Shown here piece after piece: positions 28,837-38,923 of a DNA stretch of 64,000 bases. The stretch spans positions 28,849 to 92,848 of the forward strand of contig JANXBK010000005.1 in assembly GCA_025057595.1 (NCBI GenBank), written 5' to 3'. The notes beneath the pieces are model-generated. The model had not been told where the DNA came from, did not search any database, and saw only the letters and a list, made by a program, of their open reading frames with translations. A program made the position numbers and the translations under genes. Position 1 is the first letter of the stretch. The number at the start of each line of letters is the position of its first letter. This DNA is from Thermodesulfovibrio sp. (lineage in GTDB: Bacteria; Nitrospirota; Thermodesulfovibrionia; Thermodesulfovibrionales; Thermodesulfovibrionaceae).

Positions 28837-28886
28837 GCTTACCTCCAAATTTTACAATTAGGATTTATTATTTTAACTTATTTAAT

Positions 28887-29669
28887 ATGTTAAAATTCAG
28901 TATGGATTGGAAATCTGTTAAAGAGTTCTGGGACAGAAGAGCAAAAAAATATGCTCGTGCCTTTGATAGCGATGTTTATGAAAAGACTCTTAAAATACTA
29001 AACAGAATAGAATCAAAAGGAGTAGTGTTTACAAGCAGTAGAATTCTTGAGATAGGAAGTGGAACAGGTATTTATACTTTACCTTTAGCAAAAAGAGCTA
29101 AAGAAGTTGTAGCAGTTGATTGCTCTGAAGAGATGATAAAAATTCTTAATGAAGAGCTAAAAAAGCACGAAATAGACAATGTTTACTCTATTCAAGCCTT
29201 TTGGCACGAAATAGATATTGAAAAATATAGATTTTATAAAGACTTTGACATAGTTTTTGCTGCTATGACTCCGGCAGTGAAAACTAAAGATGATATTTTA
29301 AAGATGGAGGACTGCTCCAGAGACTGGCTTATCTATATTGGATGGGGCAGAAAAAGGGATAATGATTTAAAAAAAGAGATATTCTCTTTGCATGGTATAG
29401 AGTTTAAAGTTCCTGGGGGAGTTTTAATGATTTGTAAAATTTTACAAGAACTTGGCAGAAAGTTTCAGTATGAGTTTTTTGAAAACTCCTGGCAGTGGAG
29501 AGGCTCCTTAGAAGAAGCCTATGAAGATGTTTCAGCATTTCTTGAGCTTCATGGTGTAAAACCAGACAAAAATAGGATAATTCCAGTTCTTGAAAAATAC
29601 TCAAAAGATGGTATAGTTACTCATACAACTTATGCTGAGCAAGGTTTTATTGTATGGCAAACTTTATAA
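28887..29669 (+). CDS. Class I SAM-dependent methyltransferase
   Basis: SSRILEIGSGTGIYTLPLAKRAKEVVAVDCSEEMI. Confidence 0.88.
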   Translation: MLKFSMDWKSVKEFWDRRAKKYARAFDSDVYEKTLKILNRIESKGVVFTSSRILEIGSGTGIYTLPLAKRAKEVVAVDCSEEMIKILNEELKKHEIDNVYSIQAFWHEIDIEKYRFYKDFDIVFAAMTPAVKTKDDILKMEDCSRDWLIYIGWGRKRDNDLKKEIFSLHGIEFKVPGGVLMICKILQELGRKFQYEFFENSWQWRGSLEEAYEDVSAFLELHGVKPDKNRIIPVLEKYSKDGIVTHTTYAEQGFIVWQTL

Positions 29670-29761
29670 TATCTTGAGTTTTAGCCGAATATTATTTTAT
29701 AAAGAAACTATGTTTAATGAATAGTTATAATATATAAATCTTAAAAATAAGGAGGTTCGTC

Positions 29762-30379
29762 ATGAAATATTTAAGAAGTAGCAAAGGTTTTACACTTGTT
29801 GAGCTTGCCATTGTATTAGTCATCATCGGTATTATTTTGGGTGCGGTGCTTAAGGGACAAGAATTAATTTATAACGCAAAGGTTAAAAGAGTTCAAAGTC
29901 AAATTAAAGAATTTGTAGCAGCTTTTTACACTTACTATGATAAATATGGATATTACCCCGGTGATGACCCTGCAGCCTCAGCGAGATGGTCTGGAGCACC
30001 AAACGGTAACGGTAATGGTTTAGTTGAAGGAGGATATTGTGATACTGCTGAAGAGTCATGCTATTTATGGAGACATTTAAGATATGGAAACATAATAAGT
30101 GGTGATCCTGCAGATGCCACTCCTGCCACTTTACTACCTAAGCATGCTTTTGGTGGTAATTTAGATATGTTTACAGGGACTTACACTGTAGGTGGTGTTC
30201 CTCGTTCTGGATTATGGATAACCTTAAGAAATATAGAAGCACAGGCAGCAGCCGCAATTGACAGGGCTATGGATGATGGTAAATGTACAACAGGTTCAAT
30301 TGCAAGATATGCTGGAGCAACATGTAGTAATGCTGATTATCCTTCATCAGGATATTTAGATATCTGGATGAATTTCTAA
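29762..30379 (+). CDS. Type IV prepilin-like protein (major pilin candidate)
   Basis: MKYLRSSKG^FTLVELAIVLVIIGIILGAVLKG class III signal; AAGGAGGT RBS; upstream of an MSHA-like pilus operon. Confidence 0.92.
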   Translation: MKYLRSSKGFTLVELAIVLVIIGIILGAVLKGQELIYNAKVKRVQSQIKEFVAAFYTYYDKYGYYPGDDPAASARWSGAPNGNGNGLVEGGYCDTAEESCYLWRHLRYGNIISGDPADATPATLLPKHAFGGNLDMFTGTYTVGGVPRSGLWITLRNIEAQAAAAIDRAMDDGKCTTGSIARYAGATCSNADYPSSGYLDIWMNF

Positions 30380-30386
30380 TCTACTA

Positions 30387-30408
30387 GGAGGCTTATGCCT
30401 CCCCTTTT
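30387..30408 (+). terminator. Hairpin + short T-run after the pilin gene
   Basis: GGAGGC-TTAT-GCCTCC perfect 6-bp stem then CCTTTT, 8 nt after the pilin stop. Confidence 0.6.
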
Positions 30409-30411
30409 ATT

Positions 30412-30582
30412 GTGCTCTTAATTATTGGTATTATCTTAGTTATTGCAGGTTATACAATCTTATTTAAGGTTCCTTCTGATGCTCCTCCTGAAAGACTTAT
30501 GATTCAAGCATTTATGGGTATGGGAATAAGTATAGCAGGTGCAATTTTTCTTATGATTTATATTTACAGAAGAAGTCAATAA
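30412..30582 (+). CDS. Small two-TM membrane protein (56 aa)
   Basis: GTG-start frame: MLLIIGIILVIAGYTILFKVPSDAPPERLMIQAFMGMGISIAGAIFLMIYIYRRSQ*; below the ORF-track cut-off. Confidence 0.5.
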   Translation: MLLIIGIILVIAGYTILFKVPSDAPPERLMIQAFMGMGISIAGAIFLMIYIYRRSQ

Positions 30583-30628
30583 GAATCTGGTATAATATTG
30601 ACACAAAGAATCAAAATTGAAGAATAAC

Positions 30629-31954
30629 ATGAAAGCGTACATAAACATTGAGGGCGATATAGTAAAACTTCTGATTTCCTCAGGCAAAAATATAGAGTAT
30701 ACCACTTTATCAAAAAATGAACTTTTAGGCTTTCTAAAACAAAAGAAAATTAAAAAAGTTGTAATCTCTCAATTCTATCCGGAGCTTTTATCAATAAAAA
30801 TACCTATTCCTTTTACAGAAAAACCACTAAAGAGTAAAAAAATTATAGAAGGACTAATTAAAACCGAATTAATCAAAAGATTCCGTGAATTAGATAACAT
30901 ATCCTATCAATATGAAATAGTTGAAACTGAAGCAAGAGCATGGATAAGAGTATACCTAATCAGTGATAAGGAGTTGGAAACTATTAATAGTCTAATTTTA
31001 AATGATATTGAAATTATTGGAAATTATCCTACCTTTATGATATTAAGAGCGTTTGTCTCCTCTCTCTATAAATTTGATACATTTTGTCAATTGATCTGTC
31101 TTGTTTCAGACAAAAGAAGATATCTTTTTTTATTTTATGGTAAAGAGATGGTTTTTCAAAGAGGTTATGAATCAGAAGAGACAGCTCTAAATAGTGATGA
31201 TATAATAAACATAAATATGACTATTAGTTACTCTATTCAAAACCTTAGACTTAATCCAGAAAAGCTTATTTTTATCGGAGTAGAACCAACGGAGATTTCA
31301 GGAATAAGTGTCTCTTCAGAATTTTTAAATATTGATAAAAACTTAGCTCAACCTGGATATCTTGTGACAACACTTCTAAAAGAGTTTGAAAAAAAACTTA
31401 AAGGTAAAGAGTTTCTATCTAAGGAGTATAAAAGTTTCAGTAAAACAAAACTGTCTTTCAAATATGCTTTTTTTACTGCTTTTCTTCTTCTGGCAGTTTC
31501 TTCTGTATATGCAACTAATATGCTTGTTAATGTCCTTGAAAAGTCAAAGGAAATTAGTTTCTACAAAAAAGAAATATCTCATAAAGAAAAAATGTTTTTT
31601 ACTCTAAAAAGAACAATTGAAGAATTTGAAAGAAGTTCGAAACCTGCATTAGAGCTTTATGCTAAAAAAGTATCTTATCCAGATGTAAGAATACTATTAA
31701 ACTCAGTTGGGATAGCCTCTTCAAAATTTAAACAAGCTCAGATAGACTCTGTTGAAATTGAAAATGTGAAACCTCCAAAGATTAAAATATCGGGTAAAAT
31801 TTTTACTGACAGCTTTTCAGAAAGACAAGAAATTTATATGAATTTTAAAATGGAACTTGAAAAAGAAAACTTAAAAATATCTCAAGAAAAATGGGATTTT
31901 ATGAAGGGAGAGTACTCCGTAGAGGCTATTTATGAGACTAAAAGAGTATTTTAG
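30629..31954 (+). CDS. PilM/MshI/GspL-like pilus assembly protein
   Basis: Actin-like N-terminal region and one TM at the position expected for MshI/GspL; operon order. Confidence 0.65.
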   Translation: MKAYINIEGDIVKLLISSGKNIEYTTLSKNELLGFLKQKKIKKVVISQFYPELLSIKIPIPFTEKPLKSKKIIEGLIKTELIKRFRELDNISYQYEIVETEARAWIRVYLISDKELETINSLILNDIEIIGNYPTFMILRAFVSSLYKFDTFCQLICLVSDKRRYLFLFYGKEMVFQRGYESEETALNSDDIININMTISYSIQNLRLNPEKLIFIGVEPTEISGISVSSEFLNIDKNLAQPGYLVTTLLKEFEKKLKGKEFLSKEYKSFSKTKLSFKYAFFTAFLLLAVSSVYATNMLVNVLEKSKEISFYKKEISHKEKMFFTLKRTIEEFERSSKPALELYAKKVSYPDVRILLNSVGIASSKFKQAQIDSVEIENVKPPKIKISGKIFTDSFSERQEIYMNFKMELEKENLKISQEKWDFMKGEYSVEAIYETKRVF

Positions 31955-32450
31955 AGAAAAAATTTATAGCAAACTTCTAACTCTTTCAATTTTTATTTTT
32001 GCCCTTTCTGCAATCCTTTCTTTTTCAATTTATCTAAAAAAACTTTTTTACTCAATGGAAGAGGATATAAGGAATCTTAAAGAGGTAAAAATTAAAATAG
32101 ATAAAACTGAAGAATTTCAGAGGCAAGTTCAAAAAATTTCCTTTCCCGAGATTGAAAAAAATGAGCGAGCAGTTACTCAACTGTTAGATTTTTTATCCTC
32201 AAAATTTCCCCAGATAAAATTTAACCTTTCAACTTTCAAAAAAAACGGTAAAGAGCTTTCCTATGATTTAAGTATAAAGGGTGAAGGAAGTTTTTCTAAC
32301 TTTTCTGAGTTAATTAATTTTATTGAAATTTGGAAGTATCCTATTTTATTTATAAAATCAATTAAAATTAGTAGAAAAGAGAATATACTTGACTTTGAAA
32401 TCCGATGTGAAATAAAAGTTATTGAGCATGAAAGGGAAAAGAAAGTTTAA
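31932..32450 (+). CDS. PilN/PilO (MshJ)-like pilus assembly protein
   Basis: Single N-terminal TM + coiled coil, operon position. Confidence 0.65.
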   Translation: MRLKEYFREKIYSKLLTLSIFIFALSAILSFSIYLKKLFYSMEEDIRNLKEVKIKIDKTEEFQRQVQKISFPEIEKNERAVTQLLDFLSSKFPQIKFNLSTFKKNGKELSYDLSIKGEGSFSNFSELINFIEIWKYPILFIKSIKISRKENILDFEIRCEIKVIEHEREKKV

Positions 32451-32838
32451 AATCTCTATTATCTTATTTTTAATTTCATTAGTTTTGCCATTTGCAGCTT
32501 ATAATATAAAACCACCGAAATTCATTGGAACTACAGAAACTCAGATAGCATCTTTTCAACTGCCTGAGATTCACCATTTTGAAATTAAAGAAAAAGCCTC
32601 TATGAAAGTTTCAGATCCCTTTAAGTTAGCTGAAAGAACACTGCCTAAAGAGAAGTTATCTTTACCGGTCTTGTCAATGATTTATACTGGTAAAAACAGA
32701 TATGTGATTTTAGGTGACAGTATTATAAAAGAAGGTGAGAAATGGGGAGAGTTCAGAGTAAAAAAGATAAATCTTGATAAAATTCTATTAGTTGATAAAA
32801 AAGGAGAAAAAATATGGCTAAAAATGGAAAGTTATTGA
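32422..32838 (+). CDS. PilP/MshK/GspC-like periplasmic protein
   Basis: N-terminal anchor, PilP/GspC-like C-terminus (ILGDSIIKEGEKWGEFRVKKINLDKILLVDKKGEKIWLKM). Confidence 0.7.
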   Translation: MSMKGKRKFKISIILFLISLVLPFAAYNIKPPKFIGTTETQIASFQLPEIHHFEIKEKASMKVSDPFKLAERTLPKEKLSLPVLSMIYTGKNRYVILGDSIIKEGEKWGEFRVKKINLDKILLVDKKGEKIWLKMESY

Positions 32839-34406
32839 TTTTTTTATTTCTTTTTTTAATATCCTGTAGTACTTCTTCTCTGCGTAGTGATATTCAGATA
32901 CCAAAAGTTGACTTACCTGAAAAAAAAGTTGAAGAAAAAACTCAACCAGTACCCCAAGATTTTAGAATAGAAAATCCTCCAATTAATCCTTTACAGATGA
33001 AAAGAATCTCAGTGAATGTGAGAGCAACACCCCTAAGAGATATTCTTTTAGTAATAGCAAAAGATGCAGGTCTTAATCTTATTTTAGAGAAAGATGTGGA
33101 TCCTAACACTCCTATAACCCTTGTCCTTACAGATGTCACTTTACAGGATGCTATTGAGGCAGTGATCTCATCGACTGATTACTTCTACAAAATAGAAAGA
33201 AATATTCTTACTGTTAAGGCTACCGAAACAAAAATATTTCATCTTAGTATGTTTCCTGTACATCAAACCTATACAACAGAAGTAGGAGGAGATATTCTTG
33301 GTGGTGTTACAGGACAGCTTACAACAGGAGGAACAGCTGGCGGTGGTGTAAGCACAGAAATAAAAGGAAATGTATCAAAAACTGAAAAATCAGATGATGC
33401 TGCATATAAATTTTGGGACAGTATTGAAAAATCTCTCACTACAATTCTTAGTAGAACACCCGCTCAACCTGTTGGCCCCCCAGCAACTCAACCTGTTGCA
33501 CAGCCTTTATTACAAACTACAGAGTATTTCATAATAAATAGACTTACAGGCACGGTAATGGTTACTGCTACCAAGAAAAATATGCAAAAAGTGGAGCAGT
33601 ATCTTAATACCATCAAAAAAGTTATGGGCAGGCAAGTTTTAATTGAGGCAAAAGTTATAGAGGTAACACTCTCTGATTCTTTAAAATATGGAATTGATTG
33701 GTCATTTTTAAGAGAGTGGTCTCACGGAACACATCACTGGAGTATAGGAGGTGGTACAACAGATTTTACCACAGCTGTTCCCTTTACCTCTCCCTATTCT
33801 GATATAAGATTCTCTCTTACAACAACAGCTATAAAGGATTTCTCTGTTATTATTAAAGCATTATCACAGTTTGGAGATATAAGAACTCTCTCAAATCCAA
33901 GAATAAATATTATGAATGGTCAAACTTCATTACTTACAGTTGGAAGAAACTTCACATTTATATCAAAAGCAGAAAGCAATGTTGCCACAGCCGTGGGAGG
34001 AACTCCAATAATAACTTATACAGTTGAAACAAGCAATCTTTTGTCGGGACTCATAATTGGAATTGTTCCCTATATTGATGACAAGGGCGAAATCTCACTA
34101 ACAATAACTCCTGTTATTGCAAATTTGATTGACATAAGAGAGCAAACATTTGGTACTCCAGGAGCTCAAACAGTAATTCAGCTTCCTACTGTTGACTTAA
34201 GAGAATTAAGTACGACTGTTAAAATAAAAGACGGAGAGATTTTAATAATTGGTGGACTTATAAAGAAGGAAGAATCTCTTGCGGAAAATAAAACTCCTCT
34301 GTTAGGAGATATACCAATACTGGGAAGCCTCTTTAAAGGATATGATAGAGTAAAAACGAACACTGAACTTGTAATCCTTCTGCAACCCCGAATAGTTTCA
34401 CAATGA
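32814..34406 (+). CDS. mshL: Type IV pilus/MSHA secretin (MshL/PilQ-like)
   Basis: Lipoprotein-like signal, secretin N-domain ISVNVRATPLRDILLVIAKDAGLNLIL, C-terminal VKIKDGEILIIGGLIKKEE...VPILG-type secretin motif. Confidence 0.93.
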   Translation: MAKNGKLLIFLFLFLISCSTSSLRSDIQIPKVDLPEKKVEEKTQPVPQDFRIENPPINPLQMKRISVNVRATPLRDILLVIAKDAGLNLILEKDVDPNTPITLVLTDVTLQDAIEAVISSTDYFYKIERNILTVKATETKIFHLSMFPVHQTYTTEVGGDILGGVTGQLTTGGTAGGGVSTEIKGNVSKTEKSDDAAYKFWDSIEKSLTTILSRTPAQPVGPPATQPVAQPLLQTTEYFIINRLTGTVMVTATKKNMQKVEQYLNTIKKVMGRQVLIEAKVIEVTLSDSLKYGIDWSFLREWSHGTHHWSIGGGTTDFTTAVPFTSPYSDIRFSLTTTAIKDFSVIIKALSQFGDIRTLSNPRINIMNGQTSLLTVGRNFTFISKAESNVATAVGGTPIITYTVETSNLLSGLIIGIVPYIDDKGEISLTITPVIANLIDIREQTFGTPGAQTVIQLPTVDLRELSTTVKIKDGEILIIGGLIKKEESLAENKTPLLGDIPILGSLFKGYDRVKTNTELVILLQPRIVSQ

Positions 34407-36043
34407 GACTTGGCGATATCTTAATTCAAAAAGGCATAATAACAGAAGAACAGCTGAATATTGCGCTAAGTGTTCAAAAAATTACAGGTCAAGTTCTTGG
34501 AAAATGTTTAGTTTCACTTGGTTTTGTCACTCCTTCAGAACTTGCAGAAGTGCTCGCCTTTCAACAGGGAATTGAATACATAAATGTAAGAAACTTTCCA
34601 ATAGAAACTCAACTGCTTAATAAATTTCCAAAAGACATAGCATTTACAGCAAAATTTTTACCTCTCACTGAGGAAGATGGATATATAAGAGTTGCACTTA
34701 CAGATCCAGGAAATATTGTCGCTATTGATGTAGCCAAATCAGCTACAGGCAAAAAGATTAAACCATACCTTACAGATGAAGAGGGTTTTTTAGATGCTAT
34801 TGAAAAAGCCTATTACTTTTTAGAGAATCCTACAGAAAAAATTATAAGTGAAGTCTCAAATATTGTTATTAACACCGGTGTTATTCCTCCGGATAGACTT
34901 CCGCAAGTTGTGGAAGCAATTCTTGCAGAAGCTATAAGAAGAAATGCCACAGATATTCATCTTCTAATAAATTCTGGTGTTTTAAGTGTATTTTACAGAG
35001 TCGATGGAATACTTCAGTATGCCTTCTCTTTACCAAAACAGCTTCATAGTGGAATAATTTCAAGAATAAAGATTCTCTCAAGACTTGATATAGCAGAGCA
35101 AAGACTTCCACAGGATGGCTCCTTTGTCTTTGATTTTCTTGGTAGAAAATATGAAATAAGAGTATCCACAATTCCTACAATTGAAGGAGAAAGCATGGTT
35201 TTAAGAATACTATTTGGTGGCTCAGAAGAATTGTACAATCTTTTAAAACTCGGCTTTGATTTAGAACTTATACATACATTAAAAAGCTTAGTAAAAAAAC
35301 CAAATGGAATTATGCTTGTTGTTGGTCCAACAGGCTCAGGGAAAAGCACCACTCTTTATGCATTACTTAGAGAGGTGGATAGGCTTAAAAGAAGTGTTAT
35401 AACCATTGAGGATCCTGTTGAATATAGAATCTCTTTTACAAAACAAAGTGAAGTCAATGAAAAAATAGGATATAACTTTTCCCTTGCAGGAAGGAACTTT
35501 ATGCGTCACGATCCAGATATAATACTACTTGGAGAGATAAGAGATGAAGAAACATCTCGTATTGCTATAAGAGCCTCTATCACTGGACATCTTGTCTTAA
35601 GCACTCTTCATACAAATGATGCTGTAAGTGCAATCCCAAGACTTTTTGATTTGGGTGCAGATAAATTTTTACTTAGCTCATCTCTTCTTGCTGTGCTTAG
35701 TCAAAGACTTATCCGAAAAATCTGCTCTTTCTGTAAAACTGAAAGAGAACCAACTGAAGAAGAAAAAAAAGTTTTCACTTCTTACGGATTAAATATTAAT
35801 AAAATTTACTATGGAAAAGGCTGTAAAATGTGTCGTAACACAGGCTATCTTGGAAGAACAGCTATTGGTGAACTAATGATTATAAATGAAGAAATAAGAG
35901 AGATGATTTATTCTGGTGCTTCTTTTGTAGCAATGGTTCAGGCTGCCAAAAAAAGTGGTATGATTCCGCTAAAGATTGATGGATTTAAAAAAGTAGCTCA
36001 AGGAGTCTCTACTCTTCAAGAGGTTGAAAGAGTATTAGGATGA
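34403..36043 (+). CDS. Pilus extension ATPase (GspE/PilB/MshE-like)
   Basis: VVGPTGSGKSTTLYALL, TIEDPVEY, RHDPDIILLGEIRDEETSRIAIRAS, CxxC..CxxC zinc motif. Confidence 0.95.
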   Translation: MRLGDILIQKGIITEEQLNIALSVQKITGQVLGKCLVSLGFVTPSELAEVLAFQQGIEYINVRNFPIETQLLNKFPKDIAFTAKFLPLTEEDGYIRVALTDPGNIVAIDVAKSATGKKIKPYLTDEEGFLDAIEKAYYFLENPTEKIISEVSNIVINTGVIPPDRLPQVVEAILAEAIRRNATDIHLLINSGVLSVFYRVDGILQYAFSLPKQLHSGIISRIKILSRLDIAEQRLPQDGSFVFDFLGRKYEIRVSTIPTIEGESMVLRILFGGSEELYNLLKLGFDLELIHTLKSLVKKPNGIMLVVGPTGSGKSTTLYALLREVDRLKRSVITIEDPVEYRISFTKQSEVNEKIGYNFSLAGRNFMRHDPDIILLGEIRDEETSRIAIRASITGHLVLSTLHTNDAVSAIPRLFDLGADKFLLSSSLLAVLSQRLIRKICSFCKTEREPTEEEKKVFTSYGLNINKIYYGKGCKMCRNTGYLGRTAIGELMIINEEIREMIYSGASFVAMVQAAKKSGMIPLKIDGFKKVAQGVSTLQEVERVLG

Positions 36044-37254
36044 ATATATATTGGTATAAGGCTCTAAACCCTGAAGGGAAAATTCTTAAGGGCTTTATCA
36101 AAGCAGAAAACGAAAGCTCAGTTATGACTTCTCTTACGATAAAAAATCTTTATATTATATCAATCTCCAAAATTCCTTCTTTTCTACAACCTATTACTGA
36201 GTTTTTCTCTTTAAAGATTAAAAATACCGATTTAATTGAGTTTTCTAAAAATCTCTCTTTAATGCTTAAGGCGGGAATACCTCTAACAGTAGCACTTTCA
36301 GATATTGGTGAAAATATAAATAAAGAAAAATTTAGGAGAGTGGTTCTTGATATAGGAGATCTTGTTGAAAAGGGAGTCTCTTTTAGTGAAGCTTTATCAA
36401 TGTATCCTCAGATATTTCCACCTATATTTCAGTATCTTATAAAAATTGGCGAAGAAACAGGCCGTCTTGACAAAAGCCTTGATGATTTAGTTGACCACTT
36501 TCAAAGAATTGAAGAATTAAAAACGGCAATAAAAAGAGCTCTTATCTATCCTGTTTTTGCAACTGTTGCCTCGATGGCTGCCATAGGATTTTGGATGGTA
36601 TATGTCTTACCCAAAATTGTTGGAGCAATGAAAGACATGGGAGTTAAAATTCCTCTTATGACAGAGGTATTAGTTCAAATAGGAGTTTTTCTTCAGAAGT
36701 TTTTTTATCTATTTCCTTTAGTAGCAATATTAGTTTTTATAGTATTTCAAATTTTTAAAAGAAATGAAAAATTTAGATGGACAAGAAGCTATCTTGCTTT
36801 TAGTATGCCAATTTTTAAACAGATACTTTATACTCGTTCAGTAGCTCTTTTTTGTGAACAGATGAGAATACTCTTGGCTGCTGGAATTTCAATTGATAGA
36901 GCCTTTGATATGACCAAAGATGTAATAAATAACGAAATAATGAAAAAGGCCATTGGAAAAGCAAAAGACAAAATTTTAGCTGGTGAGAGAATCTCTAAAT
37001 CATTGAAGGAACAAAAAATTTTTCCCTCTTTAGTCATTAGACTTGTAGATGTAGGAGAAGCATCAGGTAGACTTGAAGAACAATTAGGTTTTCTTAATAC
37101 TTATTATACAAATCATCTGCAAGAGTATTCAGCAAGATTAGGTAAAATAATAGAACCTATTATGATAGGCATTATTGGATTGTTCTTTGCTATAGTGATA
37201 GTAAGCCTGTTAAGTCCTCTTTATGATTTAATTACAAAGCTTGGCAGAACATAA
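36040..37254 (+). CDS. Pilus inner-membrane platform protein (GspF/PilC/MshG-like)
   Basis: FSKNLSLMLKAGIPL, MIKIGEETGRLD-like repeats, three TM segments. Confidence 0.94.
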   Translation: MNIYWYKALNPEGKILKGFIKAENESSVMTSLTIKNLYIISISKIPSFLQPITEFFSLKIKNTDLIEFSKNLSLMLKAGIPLTVALSDIGENINKEKFRRVVLDIGDLVEKGVSFSEALSMYPQIFPPIFQYLIKIGEETGRLDKSLDDLVDHFQRIEELKTAIKRALIYPVFATVASMAAIGFWMVYVLPKIVGAMKDMGVKIPLMTEVLVQIGVFLQKFFYLFPLVAILVFIVFQIFKRNEKFRWTRSYLAFSMPIFKQILYTRSVALFCEQMRILLAAGISIDRAFDMTKDVINNEIMKKAIGKAKDKILAGERISKSLKEQKIFPSLVIRLVDVGEASGRLEEQLGFLNTYYTNHLQEYSARLGKIIEPIMIGIIGLFFAIVIVSLLSPLYDLITKLGRT

Positions 37255-38072
37255 TGGAGTATCTTAACTTTTATAAACTTAAAGAAGACCCATTTGGTAT
37301 AACTCCAGATCCAGATTTTTTTTATCCATCAAAACTACATTCAGAGGCTATTCAGTCAATGGAGTATTTCATAAAAAAAGGTGAAAGTTTTATGCTTCTT
37401 ACTGGTGAACCTGGCACAGGAAAGACAACTTTAATAAAAACATTTCTTAAAAATTTTAACGAAGCCTCACCAGTTGTAATTTATCATTCTACTTTGTCTA
37501 CAAAGGATTTTCTTAAAACTTTAATAAAAAACTTTGCTAAAGAAGAGATGGAAGTATCAGAGAAACTTGAAAAATTTTTAGACAAAATTGATCTATTCAA
37601 TATGCTCACAGAAGTACTGGAGTACAGAAAAATACAAGGCATAAAAAACCTTGTTATAATTGATGAAGCTCAAGATTTACCAGAAGAAACATTAGTGGAG
37701 ATAAAACATATTTCCAACTTAGAAACAGAAAAGGAAAAACTTATCCATTTTATTTTATTAGCTCAACCTTATTTTGAAAATTTACTTAAATCTCATGCTC
37801 AACTTAATCAGAGAATAAGTCTTAGAGTAAGAATTAATCCCCTTAGTAGAGAGGAAACAGAAAGTTACATAAAATTTAGACTTCAGAGAGCAGGGGATCC
37901 TCCTATTGTATTTAAAAATTCAGCGATAAAAGCAATACATAAAAAATCTAAGGGTATTCCAAGACTTATAAATCTTATTTGCTCAAGAGCTTTAATGGTT
38001 GGCTACTTAGAAAGCTCTTACATGATTAAAAAATCTTTTGTAAAAGTAGCAGTAAAGCATCTTAATCTTTAA
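37254..38072 (+). CDS. ExeA/MshM-like AAA ATPase
   Basis: LKEDPFGITPDPDFFYPS, LTGEPGTGKTTLIKTFL, LVIIDEAQDL. Confidence 0.92.
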   Translation: MEYLNFYKLKEDPFGITPDPDFFYPSKLHSEAIQSMEYFIKKGESFMLLTGEPGTGKTTLIKTFLKNFNEASPVVIYHSTLSTKDFLKTLIKNFAKEEMEVSEKLEKFLDKIDLFNMLTEVLEYRKIQGIKNLVIIDEAQDLPEETLVEIKHISNLETEKEKLIHFILLAQPYFENLLKSHAQLNQRISLRVRINPLSREETESYIKFRLQRAGDPPIVFKNSAIKAIHKKSKGIPRLINLICSRALMVGYLESSYMIKKSFVKVAVKHLNL

Positions 38073-38089
38073 AAAATATCCCATCTAAA

Positions 38090-38920
38090 CTAATAAGATT
38101 TTAGCTTCTCTATTAAAGGAGCTACAGAGTAATCTCCAAGTTGATATAGTCTTTCATAAAGGTTTAAAGCTTCTTTATGCTGACCTTTTTTCTCCTTCAG
38201 TAAAGCTAAATTAAAAAGAGCAGTTTTGTTGTCTGGTTCAATACTAAGCACCTTAAGGAAACTTTCTTCTGCTTTGTCAAGCTCTCCCATTTTAGCCTTT
38301 ATAACCCCGTAGTTTATTAAAACTTCTTTGTTAATTTGATTGCTCTTTACTGCTAACTCCGCATAATGGTTTGCCTCTCTTAGATTGCTCATAAGAAGAT
38401 AAAGAGCAGCAATTTTGTTTAAAATCATAGTGTCTGCTTTCCCAGTATAGTTTATGTATTCTTTATACTCATTAATAGCATCCGATAAAAATCCTCTCTG
38501 TTCAAAATCCTGTGCTCTATAAAGATAATCTACACCCTTAAAAGCATCCACAGAAGTAAAAGGAAGTTCCTTAGGTACAAATCTATAGTTTATGTCTTTA
38601 TATCTCCTTTGAGTATCTTCTATCCTCTCACTCTTAATTCCTTTATTTTGACTCTTTGTCTCTTTCTTCTGAGCTATTTCAGTTTCCTCATTTCTTTTAA
38701 TTTTGACTAATGAGGAATCTTTTTGAGTATTTATTATAGAGGAAGCAGGCTTTGTTATAACTTCAGTAGAAAAGTAATGGCTATATAAATGCACAATCCA
38801 GACTCCTGAAACCAACAGGAAAACAGAAAATCCAATTAGTAGGAAGAATTTTTTTGAAGGTTTGCCCCTCTTAACTATTCTTAATAATCCCGGTGGTATA
38901 TCTTTTTTTTGATTTATCAT
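38090..38920 (-). CDS. TPR protein (MshN-like)
   Basis: N-terminal TM, TPR repeats; located between mshM-like gene and prepilin. Confidence 0.75.
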   Translation of the reverse strand: MINQKKDIPPGLLRIVKRGKPSKKFFLLIGFSVFLLVSGVWIVHLYSHYFSTEVITKPASSIINTQKDSSLVKIKRNEETEIAQKKETKSQNKGIKSERIEDTQRRYKDINYRFVPKELPFTSVDAFKGVDYLYRAQDFEQRGFLSDAINEYKEYINYTGKADTMILNKIAALYLLMSNLREANHYAELAVKSNQINKEVLINYGVIKAKMGELDKAEESFLKVLSIEPDNKTALFNLALLKEKKGQHKEALNLYERLYQLGDYSVAPLIEKLKSY

Positions 38921-38923
38921 TTA

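Noticed and set aside
29726-29731. TATAAT upstream of the pilin as a sigma-70 promoter
   Set aside because: Such hexamers are frequent in this AT-rich sequence and no convincing -35 element lies ~17 bp upstream; left as unsupported
30395-30421. ATG inside the post-pilin hairpin as a start codon
   Set aside because: Gives only MPPLLLCS before a stop; the overlapping GTG frame is the only credible small ORF
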